Of a DNA stretch of 64,000 nucleotides, positions 21,565 to 34,088 are shown in pieces. A program made the translations under genes and the position numbers. The stretch comes from Schistosoma mansoni (taxonomy: Eukaryota; Platyhelminthes; Trematoda; Strigeidida; Schistosomatidae): assembly GCF_000237925.1 (NCBI RefSeq), contig NC_031498.1:26928963-26992962 (forward strand), given 5' to 3'. Every line of letters begins with the position of its first letter. The stretch's first letter is position 1. A model generated the notes under the pieces. It made no database searches and had not been told where the DNA came from. It worked only from the letters and a program-made list of their open reading frames with translations.

Positions 21565-22689
21565 CATCAATTGGATGGTTATTTAAATTCTATCTCATTC
21601 TTGTTCTCAATTCATGAAGATTGTACATCCATGATATGAGCAGTTATCAAACTTATCATCTTCATATTAGAGGTGAACAATTTACTTTTAGACTGATTCA
21701 AACTGATGTCAAATGAGATCTGTTTAATCAATATCGATAAAAAAAATACCCAAACTAATTAGACCAGTTGCAACAATCAAAGTTTGAACTTTCCTCATTC
21801 ACCTTTTAACATCAGTTTCACTTTCTTTCCGTTAATTATTCGACAGAATTTAGTGTTACTATTTGGTTTCATTTTTCAGCGGATTTGGTGACACATTTTT
21901 TGACCATAATCATTCAGCATATTCGTTTATTCGTTTAAATAAAGAATTCACATATATATTTTACTTTTCAGCATAGTTTAAATGTATATAGTAACTTTTG
22001 ATTCTTGGTAATATTCTTTACTTCGTCTTTCGCTCTCACTCACTCACTCACTCATTCAATCACCCACTCACTCACTCATTCACTCATTCACTCACTCACA
22101 CTCAACAAGTCGATTACCTGATTACCTTTGTTTAATTTCTACTTATTTCTTAATTAGTAATATACTAATGATGCAATTTTATATTCAGCAAAAAACACAC
22201 AATCCAAATGCACATTTTGCTAAAATTAGATTAGAGTATAGTCAACAGTTATTTTATGCTTCTATTTATTAACAAACTACATTTAAATAAAAATAGAGAT
22301 TAAGACGTTTCTAATTTTGCAATTAGTTGGAATTGTTGATATATAGTTGATTTGTTTGTGATGGTGGAGAAGATTTGTAGCTCAGGTGGATGATTTTGAT
22401 GAAGTTTTGTTCTCTGGGTTGATTGGTTTGGTTGTGGAGTTTTCATCGTTCTTCTGAACGACATCATCAGACTTCACAAGATTATATACAAGTAATTCCC
22501 GTAAGCAAAACTATACACCAAAATTGTCATCTATTTTTGGCTACATACTTTCGATTATTTTAGCTGATTAGAAGCAATGAGATTAAAATCGAGTGTTGAA
22601 TACCTTTTGAGCTATTTACTTTAAGGGACTATTTACCATGATGTTACTAACACATTTTGTGTTATTAAATTTACTTTCTGATAGCTCGA
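21565..22689. other. AT-rich intergenic sequence with a CACT-type microsatellite
   Basis: 22035-22105 is an imperfect (TCAC)n/(TCAT)n run. Nothing else is recognised; 22360-22480 is somewhat GT-rich without a coding frame. Confidence 0.5.
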
Positions 22690-22832
22690 GTTGATCTAGA
22701 ATTCACTCTGAAAAACGTTTATCGACGAAACGGCCATCCAGTGCTTTCAGGTTTTCCATGGTGGTCTAGCTTCAATTGACTCATGAATTCAACTATAAAA
22801 TTGCTGAAATCTCCACACAACCCCCTTCTGTA
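22690..22832 (+). repeat. Family B repeat, 3' end in sense
   Basis: It contains CGACGAAACGGCCATCCAG, GCTTTCAGGTTTTCCATGGT, CTAGCTTCAATTGACTCAT, AACTATAAAATTGCTGAAA and the family terminus AACCCCCTTCTG. Only the second half of the hammerhead is left. Confidence 0.75.
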
Positions 22833-23815
22833 TGAAGATTAGTAAACCAGACTAGATGTCTAATTCTTTTCAATAAGATCTGATTAATTAATTCTTTAGA
22901 TAACCTATAATATATCCTTAAAAAAATATTTAGTTGAGAGATTTCTGGATCATCAACAACGCAAAAATTATTAAAGTGTAAGATGAGCTGTACAGCTGTT
23001 TTCTTCCAAAGTAATCTTCAGATGCTCAACCAAAGATAATTCATATGCTTCTTAATGAATCGGATTTGTATGAATTCCCGAATTTCTAGTAAGAGATCGT
23101 GATTGGTGGAGTTCAGTCAAGTCAGAAGTGAGGCCGTAAACCCATAATATATTGTTAATTGATGCTGTTGTGAGCTGAATAAAGTTGAAAATGTGAACAA
23201 TTAAATTTTAACCTAGTGATCTACTGGTAACAGGATTTTCATTGTAATTGAAGTTTGTGAGACGAATCAACGATGAAGTACGAGTGTTCACTGCTTCGGC
23301 ATTTCATACTATAAGCCAAAAACTTTTCGATGCTTCCTTGGTTTTTATTTGCCTCCAATAGATGTCGATTCACTACAAAAGCTGGTTATATATATAGCAA
23401 TATACCTTCTTTTAACTGATGTGAATAACTGTACATATTGTTTATTGTGAATGACTATATGAATTCGTGTCTATCAGTGTATGTAGAAGGAAAGGTGAAT
23501 CACTAGGTGTATTATATCCACTTATCAGAGTGTAATTTCATTGAAAATTTCATTTAAAGCTCTAACTTTTACCATATTTTAGTATTTTTTTGTCCCTCAA
23601 ATCCGTTTGCGCTATACTAACATTCGAGAAAAACTTCACTTACGTTTTCCTTCAGCTTAGTAACGAATTTACTCACAAAACAACATTAATTTACTGCTCA
23701 GAAAAAACGTAACTCGTTGTATAATTGGTCAGTTCAAGCAGTTAACCATAGGAAATGTTCTATCAGTTTCCCACTGAACAAAAATTAGATACTACACTGT
23801 TATATTATTAGAAAA
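22833..23815. other. Intergenic sequence with a family B body relic
   Basis: At 23070-23145 GAATTTCTAGTAAGAGATCG and GGTGGAGTTCAGTCAAGTC match the internal body of family B seen complete at 51450-51520. The rest is unassigned. Confidence 0.4.
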
Positions 23816-24094
23816 ATACTTACTTACTTACTTACGCCTCTTACTCCTCGTCGAGGAGCATAGGCCGCTCACCAGCATTCTCCATCCAACTCTGTCCTGA
23901 GCCTTCCTTTCCAGTTCTTTCCAGTTGCTATTCATCTTTTTCATATCTCCTTCTATTTCCCAGCGTAGTGTGTTCTTTGGCCTTCCTCTTTTCCGCTTCC
24001 CTTCCGGATTCCAAGTTAGGGATTGAGTCGTGATGCAGTTTGGTGATTTCCTTAATGTATGTCCGACCCACTTCCAACGTCTTTTCCTAGTCTT

Positions 24095-24973
<879 letters not shown>

Positions 24974-25137
24974 TCATGTCGCAATCTGGTCTGTGCACGA
25001 CCTATCCTTACGGAATCCAGCCTGTTGATCCCTAAGTTCGGCGTCTACTGCGTCTTTCATCCGATTCAGCAACACTCTGTTGAAAACTTTTCTTGGTACT
25101 GATAACAAACTGATGCCTCTGTAATTCTCACATTTGC

Positions 25138-25767
25138 TCAGATCTCCTTTCTTTGGTATCTTGGTGAGATATCCTTCTTTCCAGTCCATTGGCACTTGTT
25201 CCTCTTCCAAATCTTCTTGAATAGAAGGTGAAGCATATTTGCAGTTATTTCAATGTCTGACTTCAGTACTTCTGCTGGTATATTGTCAGGTCCTGCCGCC
25301 TTCCCACTTTTGATTTGTCTGATGGCCATCTTGACTTCTTCGATCGTTGGTGGAGTGACATCTATTGGAAGGTCAGTGTGGGCTGCTTCGATGTTCGGTG
25401 GATTCAATGGGGCTGGTCTATTCAGCAGTTCCTCGAAGTATTCTGCCCATCTTTTCCTCTGTTCTTGAATCTCAGTGATTGTCTTTCCTTCTTTGTCCTT
25501 GACTGGTCTCTCTGGTTTGCTATATCTCCCTGCCAGTTTCTTCGTTGTATCATATAGTTGTCTCATATTCCCTTCTCTTGCAGCTTTTTCCGCCGTCGTT
25601 GCTAGTTCTCCCATGTATTTCTGCTTGTCGGCTTTAATGCTTTTCTTCACTTCCCTGTTTGCTTCTGCGTGGTCTGCTTGTGCTTTGACTTTCTCTGCTC
25701 GTGTTCGGCTGTTGTTAATTGCTAGTTTCTTGTTCTTCCTTTCTTGAATTTTGTCCAGGGTTCCCAT
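25138..25767 (-). pseudogene. RTE LINE linker and start of reverse transcriptase
   Basis: It begins with a Lys/Arg/Ala-rich stretch (KVKAQADHAEANREVKKSIK) and continues YDTTKKLAGRYSKPERPVKD, WAEYFEELLNRPAPLNPP and IRQIKSGKAAGPDNIPAEVL, the first reverse-transcriptase motif of the RTE clade. It leaves frame after KKIWK; the neighbouring open stretch 25210-24974 carries on with VPMDWKEGYLTKIPKKGD, NYRGISLLSVPRKVF and DQQAGFRKDRSCTDQI. Confidence 0.85.
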
Positions 25768-26296
25768 AGAGATCCATTCCTTGTGATGATGCTTCTTAGG
25801 ACCAAGAACCTCCTGTCACGTTGAAGTTAGTGCTTCTTTTATCCCTTTCTTGTTCTTTCAGTATATCCTGTAGAGCTTGGAACCTGTTGTTGAGAGTTAT
25901 CTTGAATTCATTGAGCTTGTCAATGTCTCAAAGGAAGGCTGTATTGAACCTTTGTAGTGATGTTTGTTCAGCTGTCCAGTGTTTCGTTAGCTTCAGTCTC
26001 ATCTTGGCCACGACCAGGTGGTGATCTGAAGCTATGTCAGCTCCTCTCCAGGTTCTCGCATCTTCCATTGATCTTCGGAATTTTTTGTTGATACAGATGT
26101 GATCTATCTGGTTCTCTGTGGTTTGGTCCGGTGAGATTCATGTAGCTTTGTGTATGCGCTTGTGTGGGAATATTGTGCCGCCTATAACCAATTTGTTGAA
26201 TGCACATAGATTTGCAAGTATCTCCCCATTTTCATTTCTCTCTCCTAGTCCATGTCGTCCAATTATATCTTCATATCCTGTGTTGTCCACTCCAAC

Positions 26297-26821
26297 TTAA
26301 GCATTTAGATCTCCCATCAGGATGGTGAGGTCCTTTGGTGAGCACTTCGCTATAATTGATTGCAGCCTTTCATAGAACTGATCTTTATCATCGTCGTTGC
26401 TATCATTGGTGGGTTCATAACATTGGATAACGTTCATTGTGATCCCCTCCTTTGTTTTGAATGATGCTTTGATTATCCTGGATCCATGAGATTCCCATCC
26501 CACAAGTGCATTTCGTGCTTCTTTGGACAGCATTAGAACAACTCCCTGAGTGTGTGGAGCATTTTCCCCTTCGTGACCGGAGTACAGCAGCATCTCTCCT
26601 GTACCTAGCTTTTGTTGTCCAGTTTGTGTCCAATGGGTTTCGCTGATTCCGAGTACTGCCAAGTTGTATCTCCTCATTTCCATTGCTATTTGACTGGTCT
26701 TTCCTGTCTCCCACATTGTGCGGACGTTCCATGTACCTATAAAGAGTGTTGCTCTGGTTGTAAGAAGGTGCATCGGTCTCGTGACTTCCGAAGAATTTCG
26801 GCTTTCATCATGAGACGTCAT
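26297..26821 (-). pseudogene. RTE LINE endonuclease domain (N-terminal part of ORF)
   Basis: This open stretch has the family landmarks of an apurinic-type endonuclease: TWNVRTMWETGKTSQI near residue 30, GISETHWTQTG, VVLMLSKEARNALVGWESHG and LTILMGDLNA at the end. It stops inside the domain, where the copy at 42108 reads NAKVGMDNTG, so a nonsense change cuts the frame. The later part of the domain (ASDHHLVVAKMRLKL) can still be read near 26045-25990. Confidence 0.85.
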
Positions 26822-27029
26822 AATTATTCCTTCAACTCCCAGGGCAGAGTATAAATGGTTTGAATGATTTTTTCTGGTTAGCGCCTTTTTAGCGAGTTAG
26901 CTTTTCTACAGGATGGGGTCTCTAACCCCATGCCCAACCCTCCTCCTTTGTGTGGGCTTGGGACCGGTAGTAACTCTAGAAGAGCTACAGGAGGAGTTAT
27001 TGGAAAAATAAGATGAAAAAATTGTTAAA

Positions 27030-27230
27030 AGGTTAGTTGCGGATGAGATACCTCATTAGTAACGTCTCTGACTAGGAAGTTGAGTGACACGAGACCGAAA
27101 ATGCCAGAGATCATCAGTTCCTTCAAGATTACAAATACAACTTTTTTGATGTGTGACAAATAGCACGAGTATTAGGGCTTGGGTTTCCTGTCGATTACTT
27201 CCAATCACTGCCTTACAGATGATCAAATAT
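27030..27230 (+). repeat. Family C repeat, partial sense copy
   Basis: TTAGTAACGTCTCTGACTAG, GTTGAGTGACACGAGACCG, AGAGATCATCAGTTCCTTC, GACAAATAGCACGAGTATTA and GGTTTCCTGTCGATTACTTC follow the order of the fuller copy at 27640-28035. It lies just outside the 5' end of the large LINE. Confidence 0.6.
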
Positions 27231-27639
27231 AGTTTTAAATATCAGCAATGTGATAACAAATCCTATTTCTGTCACTATATAATGATGAATATGACATTCC
27301 TAATTCATATGATGTTAGGAAAACTCTGATATAAAAAAATATATATTATTTGTGAACTTGTCAGTTGACTGTCATCTGTTTTAGGAGTGTTCATTTCAAA
27401 TTACAGCCAACTCATGTCAATCAGTAATCATTCATCATTGTCATTTTTCAATGTAAAACATATTTTCAGTTTTTAGTAATTTATACTTTAATGTGAAACT
27501 ACGTAGATATGGGCCGATTCTGTGGGTTCGTTTTTTACCTCACTACAATCTGATATTTTACTTTTTTATTTCAGTAATTAGCTTTAAAATAGATTAAACA
27601 AGTAATCTTATTATGTTTTACTGGCTTATAAATCACTAT

Positions 27640-28035
27640 ACTTGACTTGACACGCATGGCATTGATCACCACCTAGTGATCAATCAATTGTGATTATATC
27701 TCAGTCCTACAGGAGGTCGGTCGCGGCCCGAATAGCCCAATGGTAACGTCTCTGACTGTGGAGCTGAGTGACATGGGACGAAATCCGTTAGGGAGCATCA
27801 GTTACCTCAAGATTACAGGTACACCTTGCTGATGAGTGTCAAGTAGCACGGAACCCGGGTTCAGGGTTTCCTGTTGACCACCTCCAATCGCCATCTTATC
27901 TCAACATAATGCACGCAGTGTCGAGCCACCTAGACTAGTGGCCACATTGCAACTTGATCGATAGCATTCGATCAGCACTAAGAAGAACTTGACACGCATG
28001 ACATTGATCACCACCCAGTGATCAATAAATTGTGA
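27640..28035 (+). repeat. Family C tRNA/hammerhead-like repeat, fullest copy
   Basis: It carries A box TAGCCCAATGG (27733-27743) and a tRNA-like segment to about 27810. A hammerhead-like string follows: TTGCTGATGAGTGTCAAGTA, then GCACGGAACCCGGGTTCAGG. The unit ends GATAGCATTCGATCAGCAC, AACTTGACACGCATGACATT, CCACCCAGTGATCAATAAAT. The same end sequence (CTTGACACGCATGGCATTGA) also stands before the tRNA-like part at 27650, so this is more than one unit, head to tail. Confidence 0.65.
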
Positions 28036-28346
28036 AATCATTATACTCTCAGAATTAACCAGATAACCACTCACTTTTATCGATGAATCTATTGTATAAT
28101 GGAAAAATTGAATATTTGTGTGACAAAAAGGAGCGATTTTCGACGAATAAATTAAAAAAAAACTTAGGTTGTACATTTCTTGTAAGCATGTATAAATATG
28201 TTTGTACATTTATGTGAATTAATGTGGTGATAATGGAGAGATACTGAGCTAAATATTGACATTCCAGCAAAACTTACATACTATCAATTTCTAGCATACA
28301 CATTTACATATATATCATTTCAGGCGATAAATATATTTCCTAATTT

Positions 28347-28800
28347 GAATTCACTTAGTATTGTTTGTTTGAATCTTCTCATTGATGTTTTTAGGACTGC
28401 AATTGGTCAGTCTCTAGTTGGCATATGTGCATACTGTGCGTATTGACTCGATATAGCCTTATTTCACAAACATTGAAAGCAAAGATGGATAGTGGCTAGC
28501 AGTGGAATTCAGGATGCGCGCCACTTCATCCTATTTGGGACTCGTCAGCTGGATGTACCTGCATCTTGGAGTTGATGTTCACTCTGGAACTCGAACCCAG
28601 TATCTTTCGGTTCAAACGCCATCGCGTGGATAACGCGGCAATACGCACAGTATGCACATATGCCAATTAGAGACTGACCAGTTGCAGTCCTAAAAAACAT
28701 CAATGGGCAGATTCAAACAAACAATACCAAGTGAATTCAAACTTCACCCCATTGCACAAGCAAGTGGCTATCAGGACTCAGTAGCTGAGGAATTTCGGCC
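28347..28800. repeat. Family A (Sm-alpha-like) repeat, inverted dimer
   Basis: An antisense unit (spacer 28347-28462, tail, hammerhead, tRNA-like part to about 28632) is followed by the spacer in sense (28636-28740: CAATACGCACAGTATGCAC, CCAATTAGAGACTGACCAG, AACATCAATGGGCAGATTC) and the start of the next unit (GCACAAGCAAGTGGCTATC). The two spacers make inverted arms of about 105 bases. Antisense B box GAACTCGAACCCAG is well kept. Confidence 0.8.
28499..28562 (-). ncRNA. Hammerhead ribozyme relic in family A
   Basis: On the minus strand GCAGGTACATCCAG is followed by an intact first core CTGACGAG, stem II TCCCAAATAGGA, then GAAG in place of GAAA, stem III GCGCGC and CCTGAATTCCACTGC. The second core is changed. 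Confidence 0.7.
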
Positions 28801-29559
28801 CACTAAGTTTGAATAAATGTCACTGATTCAAAAGTTTCAGAACAGTACCTCGAACTTTAAGGAAAAAAGATCCACTATACAGGATTAAGTATCATATTGT
28901 CTAGCGACTTAATCCGCGATCATTAAAATATTTTCTTCTGAAGTTTAGAATTAGATTACGAAGCTTGACTGACAGGCTTTTATTAGTACTGAAAAGACCA
29001 ATTAGTATATAATTCATAATTTACTAGTAATGCCCAAATATAGCTGTCTTAGGTTTAGTTACAATTCAAATTTCAAAGGAATATGGATATTCTCAACAAT
29101 GATAGCCTGTGTTCTAATTACGTCTTTATAATAATTGGTAAACACTAGCATAAACTAACTGCATGACTTCATTTTGGTAACTATTATATGTATAAATTAA
29201 TAATAGTATCTTAACACCTGGTAAGGATACGGAGTAGAACGATAATAGATAACCGAAAATATGTTTTGCAAGAAAGTGAGAACAGATGATAATGTAGGGA
29301 TTAACGCACTAATTACACAATTAGCAACCGTCGTCAGAGAGAGGAACGGAGAGGTTAAGTTTTTTCGATTTAAGCCTAAACAAAAAAAGCAACTATACAC
29401 ACTAAACTGATGCAAAAAGTATCAGTTATAAATTATTTTACTGTCATATCCTAATCAGCATAGCAAACTACAACAGTATTTTGAAGTTGAAAATATGTTT
29501 CCAGTCTTTAAACATCATGTTTATGGTCTCCTATAACAACTCACAGAATTAAATTCACT
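28801..29559. other. AT-rich intergenic sequence, nothing recognised
   Basis: No gene or repeat family could be supported. Confidence 0.4.
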
Positions 29560-29648
29560 TGAGATGCCAGTACATCCAGCTGACAAGTCTCAAACGAGAC
29601 GAAATGTGCGTTCTAGATTTCACAGCTAGCTAATATCCATCTTCGCTT
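29560..29648 (+). repeat. Family A hammerhead end, isolated relic
   Basis: CCAGTACATCCAGCTGACAA, CGAGACGAAATGTGCGTTC and TAGCTAATATCCATCTTCGC follow family A order. The core reads CTGACAAG, one change from the consensus. No tRNA-like part precedes it. Confidence 0.65.
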
Positions 29649-30204
29649 ACAACTTACAGAACTCATATAATTTGAACACCTTGGGAATTTTGTAAATTTA
29701 GTTTTGATGATAAGTGAATCATAAGATATTCTGTAATTTAGTGAGTTGATAATACGTCATATGTTTTTATCCATGTTATATCCACAGAATTGCTTCACTG
29801 GTTAGTACTTGGTATGAAAACCACGAATCTAACGACGTGTAGTGAAAATACGAAGACGATAAATGAAAACTTATTTGACCCCCAAAATAAACCAAAGTGA
29901 CATATGAATACACCACTTTTTATACAATTTATTTACAGTTAGATTAACAGTCAAATTAGTATAATGTGAACTAAGCAGTATTTAATATCACTTAATCAAT
30001 AACTTATTGTTAGAACACATATTTAATATGTTATACAATTAAGCATCTAGAACTGACAGATATAGCTAATTGACTGAGTTGTATAAGTACTCCTTAAAAT
30101 TAGATTACATATCACAGACGATGAATTTCATACGTCAGTCTCACTTCAATCTATTAAGTCACCACTTGCCATATCAACCAACAGTTTCACAATCCTAAAA
30201 CTTT

Positions 30205-30392
30205 GGTCCTATTTAGGACGAAACGCTTAGTAGCTAAGTGGTTAACGCGATGGCGTTTGAAGTGAACGGTGCCGGGTTCGAGTCCCGGAGTGAACACCAA
30301 CTCTCAGGTGCAGGTACATCAAGCTGATGAATCCCAAGTAGGACAAAACGCACGTCCTGAATTCCACTGCTAGCCACTATCCATCTTTGGTA
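30205..30392 (+). repeat. Family A (Sm-alpha-like) repeat, sense copy with good tRNA-like promoter
   Basis: The tRNA-like part has A-box region TAGCTAAGTGG (30231-30241) and an exact B box GGTTCGAGTCC (30275-30285), then the hammerhead and CTAGCCACTATCCATCTTTG. Just before it, CCTATTTAGGACGAAACGCT (30208-30227) is a second piece of a hammerhead, so the end of another unit lies directly upstream, head to tail. Confidence 0.8.
30310..30370 (+). ncRNA. Hammerhead ribozyme relic in family A
   Basis: The first core CTGATGAA and the flanking stems are nearly complete, and the GTC cleavage triplet is present before CTGAATTCCACTGC. The second core reads AAAAC instead of GAAAC. Confidence 0.75.
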
Positions 30393-31054
30393 AAAATGGT
30401 TAAAAAGCTAATTTCAGTCATAGAATGCATACTAAAATCAACATGCTCTCAACAGTTCAATCATCAGTCATCGGGTTTGATAGAGGTTGTACTGTCAACA
30501 CTTAAAAATCTTTTAAAATAATCAATAAATAAATGATTATGAATTTATATTGTTTTGCTGAAGCTAGTACTCTCAAATAGTTAAGAGATCTACGTATTCA
30601 AAAGTGTACTCATGTTAGTCTTCAATTATTCTAGTAACTCTACTTGTTAACACTTAGTAATGTAAAATTTTGCTTCTCACTCTTAATTATAAACATTATT
30701 TTTTTAAATTCCTGAATCACGTCTATGCATGAGTCAATTCACTCTGTTGACCAACCCATTTTTGTTTTAGCTCCTATGAGTTGTTCTTTGAAAGGATTTT
30801 TCATTTCTAGAAACATGTCTTTGTACTTTTAAAAGTGTTTCCTTCTAGAATATTCACGTCAATTAACTTTTAAATAAGCAATGGTAAGAACATTTTCGAT
30901 AAATCTTCTACATTAACTGCTCCATTTTATTAATATTCATTGATAACGAGTTTTTTTACTTATATGATACTGACTATGTATTCTTGTTTTTAAACAAATA
31001 ATTTCAAGTAACTGAAAAGAGACCGCGAAATAAATGGATTTAAATTATTCTGTT
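30393..31054. other. AT-rich intergenic sequence, nothing recognised
   Basis: No gene or repeat family could be supported. Confidence 0.4.
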
Positions 31055-31237
31055 GCCAAAGGAAAAGAAGAAGACCAAAGAACACATTACGCCAAGAAAT
31101 GGAGACAGACATGAGAAGAATGAACAAAAACTGGATAGAACTAGAAAAGAAGGCCCAAAACAGAGTGGGTTGGAGAATGCTGGTCGGCGGTCGATGCTCC
31201 ATCGGGGGTAACAGGCGTAAGTAAATAAGTAAGTAAA
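31055..31237 (+). mobile_element. RTE-clade LINE, short 3' end
   Basis: It encodes the last part of the element, [20 protein letters not shown] and, in the next frame, [19 protein letters not shown] in place of the normal [18 protein letters not shown]. It ends in AACAGGCGTAAGTAAATAAG. Strongly 5'-truncated and dead. Confidence 0.88.
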
Positions 31238-31543
31238 TTATCCTGTTATGATTATCTTTAATGCTATATACAAATTAATAAAATGAGAAAGCTTTATGGT
31301 GTATCAAGTAAATTGACAATCAGTCCTGAAATCTGGTTTCGTTGAGATCCAATTATCAATTTTATGGCTGAACAATCATGTTATCCATCTCAGCCACTCC
31401 AACATTTCATTCAATCATTTCTTGTACAAGATAACTGACAGTTGAAACTTGATTGTTTATTTCCTTTAGTCATGATCGTTCTCCATCTTGAAAAAATCCA
31501 ATCACACGATTTTTCGAACCAATAATTTTCATACTGGAGAAGG

Positions 31544-32071
31544 ACTTATTTACACCTCTTACCCCTCGTCGAGGAGCGTAGGCCATCCACTAACATTCTC
31601 CATCCAACTCTCTCTTGAACAATCCTTTCCAGTTACCATTCAAGTTCCGATGTCTGCTTTTGATTCCCAAAGCAGTTTGTTCCTCCGTCTTCCTCTTCAC
31701 CGTTTCCCTTCAGGATTCCAAGTTAGTGCTTGCCTCATGATGCAGTTTGATTGTTTCAGTAATATTTGTCCTATCCACCTCCAATGTATTTTCTAATTTC
31801 CTCTTCTTCTGGAAGTTGGTTTGTTTTCTCTCACAGTAGGCTGTTACTGATCGTATCCGGACAACGGACATTGAGTATCTTAAGTAGATAATTATTTATA
31901 AATACTTGTGCTGTTTTGATAATGATTGTGGTAGTTTTCTATAAGTTTCATCTCCATACAGTAGAACTGTGTTGATGATCGTATTGAAGATTGTGACTTT
32001 GATGTTGACTTGAAAATACTTGTTTTTAGCTCCATATGTGCCTCAACTGTAGGAATTCTGTCCTTGTCTTG
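31544..32071 (-). mobile_element. RTE-clade LINE, 5'-truncated 3' end
   Basis: The minus strand shows the family tail and C-terminal coding region from about the NIWNSKQ region to the end, with words such as CAACGGACATTGAGTATCTT (plus-strand view) at the HWPD motif. Several frame changes are evident. The left border of coding similarity is near 32071. Confidence 0.82.
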
Positions 32072-33344
32072 GATCTTGTAATTGAGTTGTATAAATGATC
32101 CGTATGTTTTACGTAGTGTACTCGGTGCATCGTATTTAAGATTTAAGAGCAATGACAAAATATAATTTCACCGCTCAGAGAAGTGATTACAGTATGTAAT
32201 TTATCTGTGATTGTTAAACGAGTATTTTTAAAGATCATTTTCAGATGTGACCTTAAAACTCAGAAAAGATAACAGAAGCAAAATTGATTTATATCTTTTT
32301 TGCTTAATGTTGTGCTGAGGTCACTACGTTAACGGTTACAAACTTAAGAGAAAATCAATATATATATATATATATATATCAGAGAGAGTGCACAGCTGGT
32401 TGCTTTGTGATCTTTGTAATTAAATAGGATACCCAGGAGTTTTGTTTATCATTTATCAGTTATGTAAAGTGTCGGTAACTATTATTGTCTACTTGAAGTT
32501 TTAAGTAATCCGTTTCATTCATAGGTTATATTAGTTACTTATGGATTTTAGTTGAGGTACCATTAGAAAATAGAGAACTCGACATCTTTTCCATTCTAGT
32601 ATACGATTCCTCAATAAGTTTCAGTTACAATCCTTCAAAGACAAAATATAGAACTTCCAGGTCTCATGAACGACATTTGGTCGGCGTCCATTAGTACAGT
32701 TTCAACTTCATTTAATTTACGATATACGAAGATGACTATCCAATACCATTTATGATAACAGTTTCATTCTCGATATATCTGAATACTGCTGGTTTGAACT
32801 TCTGTGACGAATACGACCTAGTTTAATCGATCTCCACAAAATCTCTTCAAATAAACTATGACACTCTGTTCACTAATAGCTTACTCCAAGATGTTTCTAA
32901 GTTCTGAATAAAGATTGTAACGGGTGGGAGTAAATCAGTTTTCCTGAAGTTACTTTTATTGGATTGTTTGACTAAAATTTTGACTTCTTTAAATGTTAAG
33001 CTTTTCCTTAGTTCCTGAATCCTCACTGTCCGATCGTGGAAGACAATCGTCAAAGTTTTCTGTGTTGGTCATCCGCTTTATCTAGTTCGTATAGATCTCG
33101 TTCATATTAGAATAATCTTGACAGTGTTTATGATTTGAAAAGTTTACGTAAGTTATCACAAGACATAACAGAAAAACTTCTCGAGATAGCAATAATCTTT
33201 GTAACCAACTAAGTGGGTGTAAATTCGAAGGGGACCGCTGCTTCTATAATACTTTATAATATTCTACAAAATACTGTTCTAATGAAATAACAATTTGACT
33301 TTTGGTGGTTAGAAAAACATAAAGATTTATAGTTACTTCATTTT
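32072..33344. other. Intergenic sequence with a TA run and an old family B relic
   Basis: 32359-32378 is a (TA)n run. 32540-32650 keeps the order of antisense family B (GAACTCGACATCTTTTCCAT, then TAGTATACGATTCCTC) at low similarity. Nothing else is recognised. Confidence 0.4.
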
Positions 33345-33560
33345 TATATTGGTTGTTTGAGTTTTCCCATTAATGTTTATGACTGCAATTGATCAGTCTC
33401 TTATTGGCACATGTGCATACTGTATGGATTGCCTCAATATTACCTTTAGCCACAAGCATGATAAGTAGGGATGATAGTGGAATCCAAGAAGCGAGTTTCA
33501 TTCTATTCGGGACTCATCAGTTGGATGTGCTTGCATCTCAGAGTTGATGTTCATTCAGTG
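33345..33560 (-). repeat. Family A repeat, antisense spacer and hammerhead
   Basis: Spacer words TTTTCCCATTAATGTTTATG and GTGCATACTGTATGGATTG are followed by an antisense hammerhead (GCGAGTTTCATTC, GGGACTCATCAGTTGGATG) and GAGTTGATGTTCATTCA. The tRNA-like part is cut off at about 33555. Confidence 0.7.
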
Positions 33561-33710
33561 ACAGAAAGTATCTGTGTATGGTTGATGATAAATCATTCAG
33601 TCCGTTGGTAATTGGCTTTGTAATTTCTGTTTATACAATGTATTTATCAATATTACATATGATATATTTATACGTATATAAGCTATAAATTCATTATGAA
33701 ACAATAAAAT

Positions 33711-34088
33711 TTTATATAGGTTGAGATCATGAGTCAATTGAAGCTAGACCACCATCGAAAACCTGGAAGCACTAGACGGCCGTTTCGTCCTAGTGTGGGA
33801 CCCTTCAGCAATGCACATCCATGATCCCGCCTCGCGAGGTTTGAACCCAGGATCTATCAATCTCGCGCGCGAGCACTTAACCTCTAGACCCCTAAGCCTT
33901 CCGGCATCCAACGGTGTTAATGTCTAACTTCAACCAATTCACGAAATTGAGCAACCATTCACCACCACAATAGGACGAAACGGCCGTTCATTGCTTTTAG
34001 GTTTTCCATGGTGGTCTAGCTTCAATTGACTCATGATCTCAACGATATAAAATTACTAAAATCTCCACAAAACCCCCCCTTCTGACAA
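33711..34088. repeat. Family B tRNA/hammerhead repeat, inverted dimer
   Basis: The left arm is an antisense unit: end sequence, hammerhead (33769-33814), B box as GGTTTGAACCC, and an A-box region ending near CCTAAGCC. It continues with CATCCAACGGTGTTAATG and AACTTCAACCAATTCACG. From about 33970 the sense end returns (ACAATAGGACGAAACGGCC, GTTTTCCATGGTGGTCTAG, ATTACTAAAATCTCCACAAA) and stops at the family terminus CCCCCCTTCTG. The arms form an inverted pair of about 100 bases. Confidence 0.82.
33769..33814 (-). ncRNA. Family B hammerhead, nearly complete
   Basis: On the minus strand: stem I GCATTG, core CTGAAGGG (consensus CTGANGA, so the second A is G), stem II GTCC...GGAC, GAAAC, stem III CGGCCG, cleavage triplet GTC, return TAGTGC. 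All six stem I positions can pair if G-U pairs are allowed. One core change remains. Confidence 0.75.

Noticed and set aside
22035-22105. CRISPR-like array of short repeats
   Set aside because: The repeat is a plain four-base microsatellite (TCAC/TCAT) without spacers, in a eukaryotic genome.
30205-30300. A functional tRNA gene
   Set aside because: The A and B boxes are good, but the sequence does not close into an acceptor stem and always continues into a hammerhead; it is the promoter part of a repeat. The same holds at 36560 and 51600.
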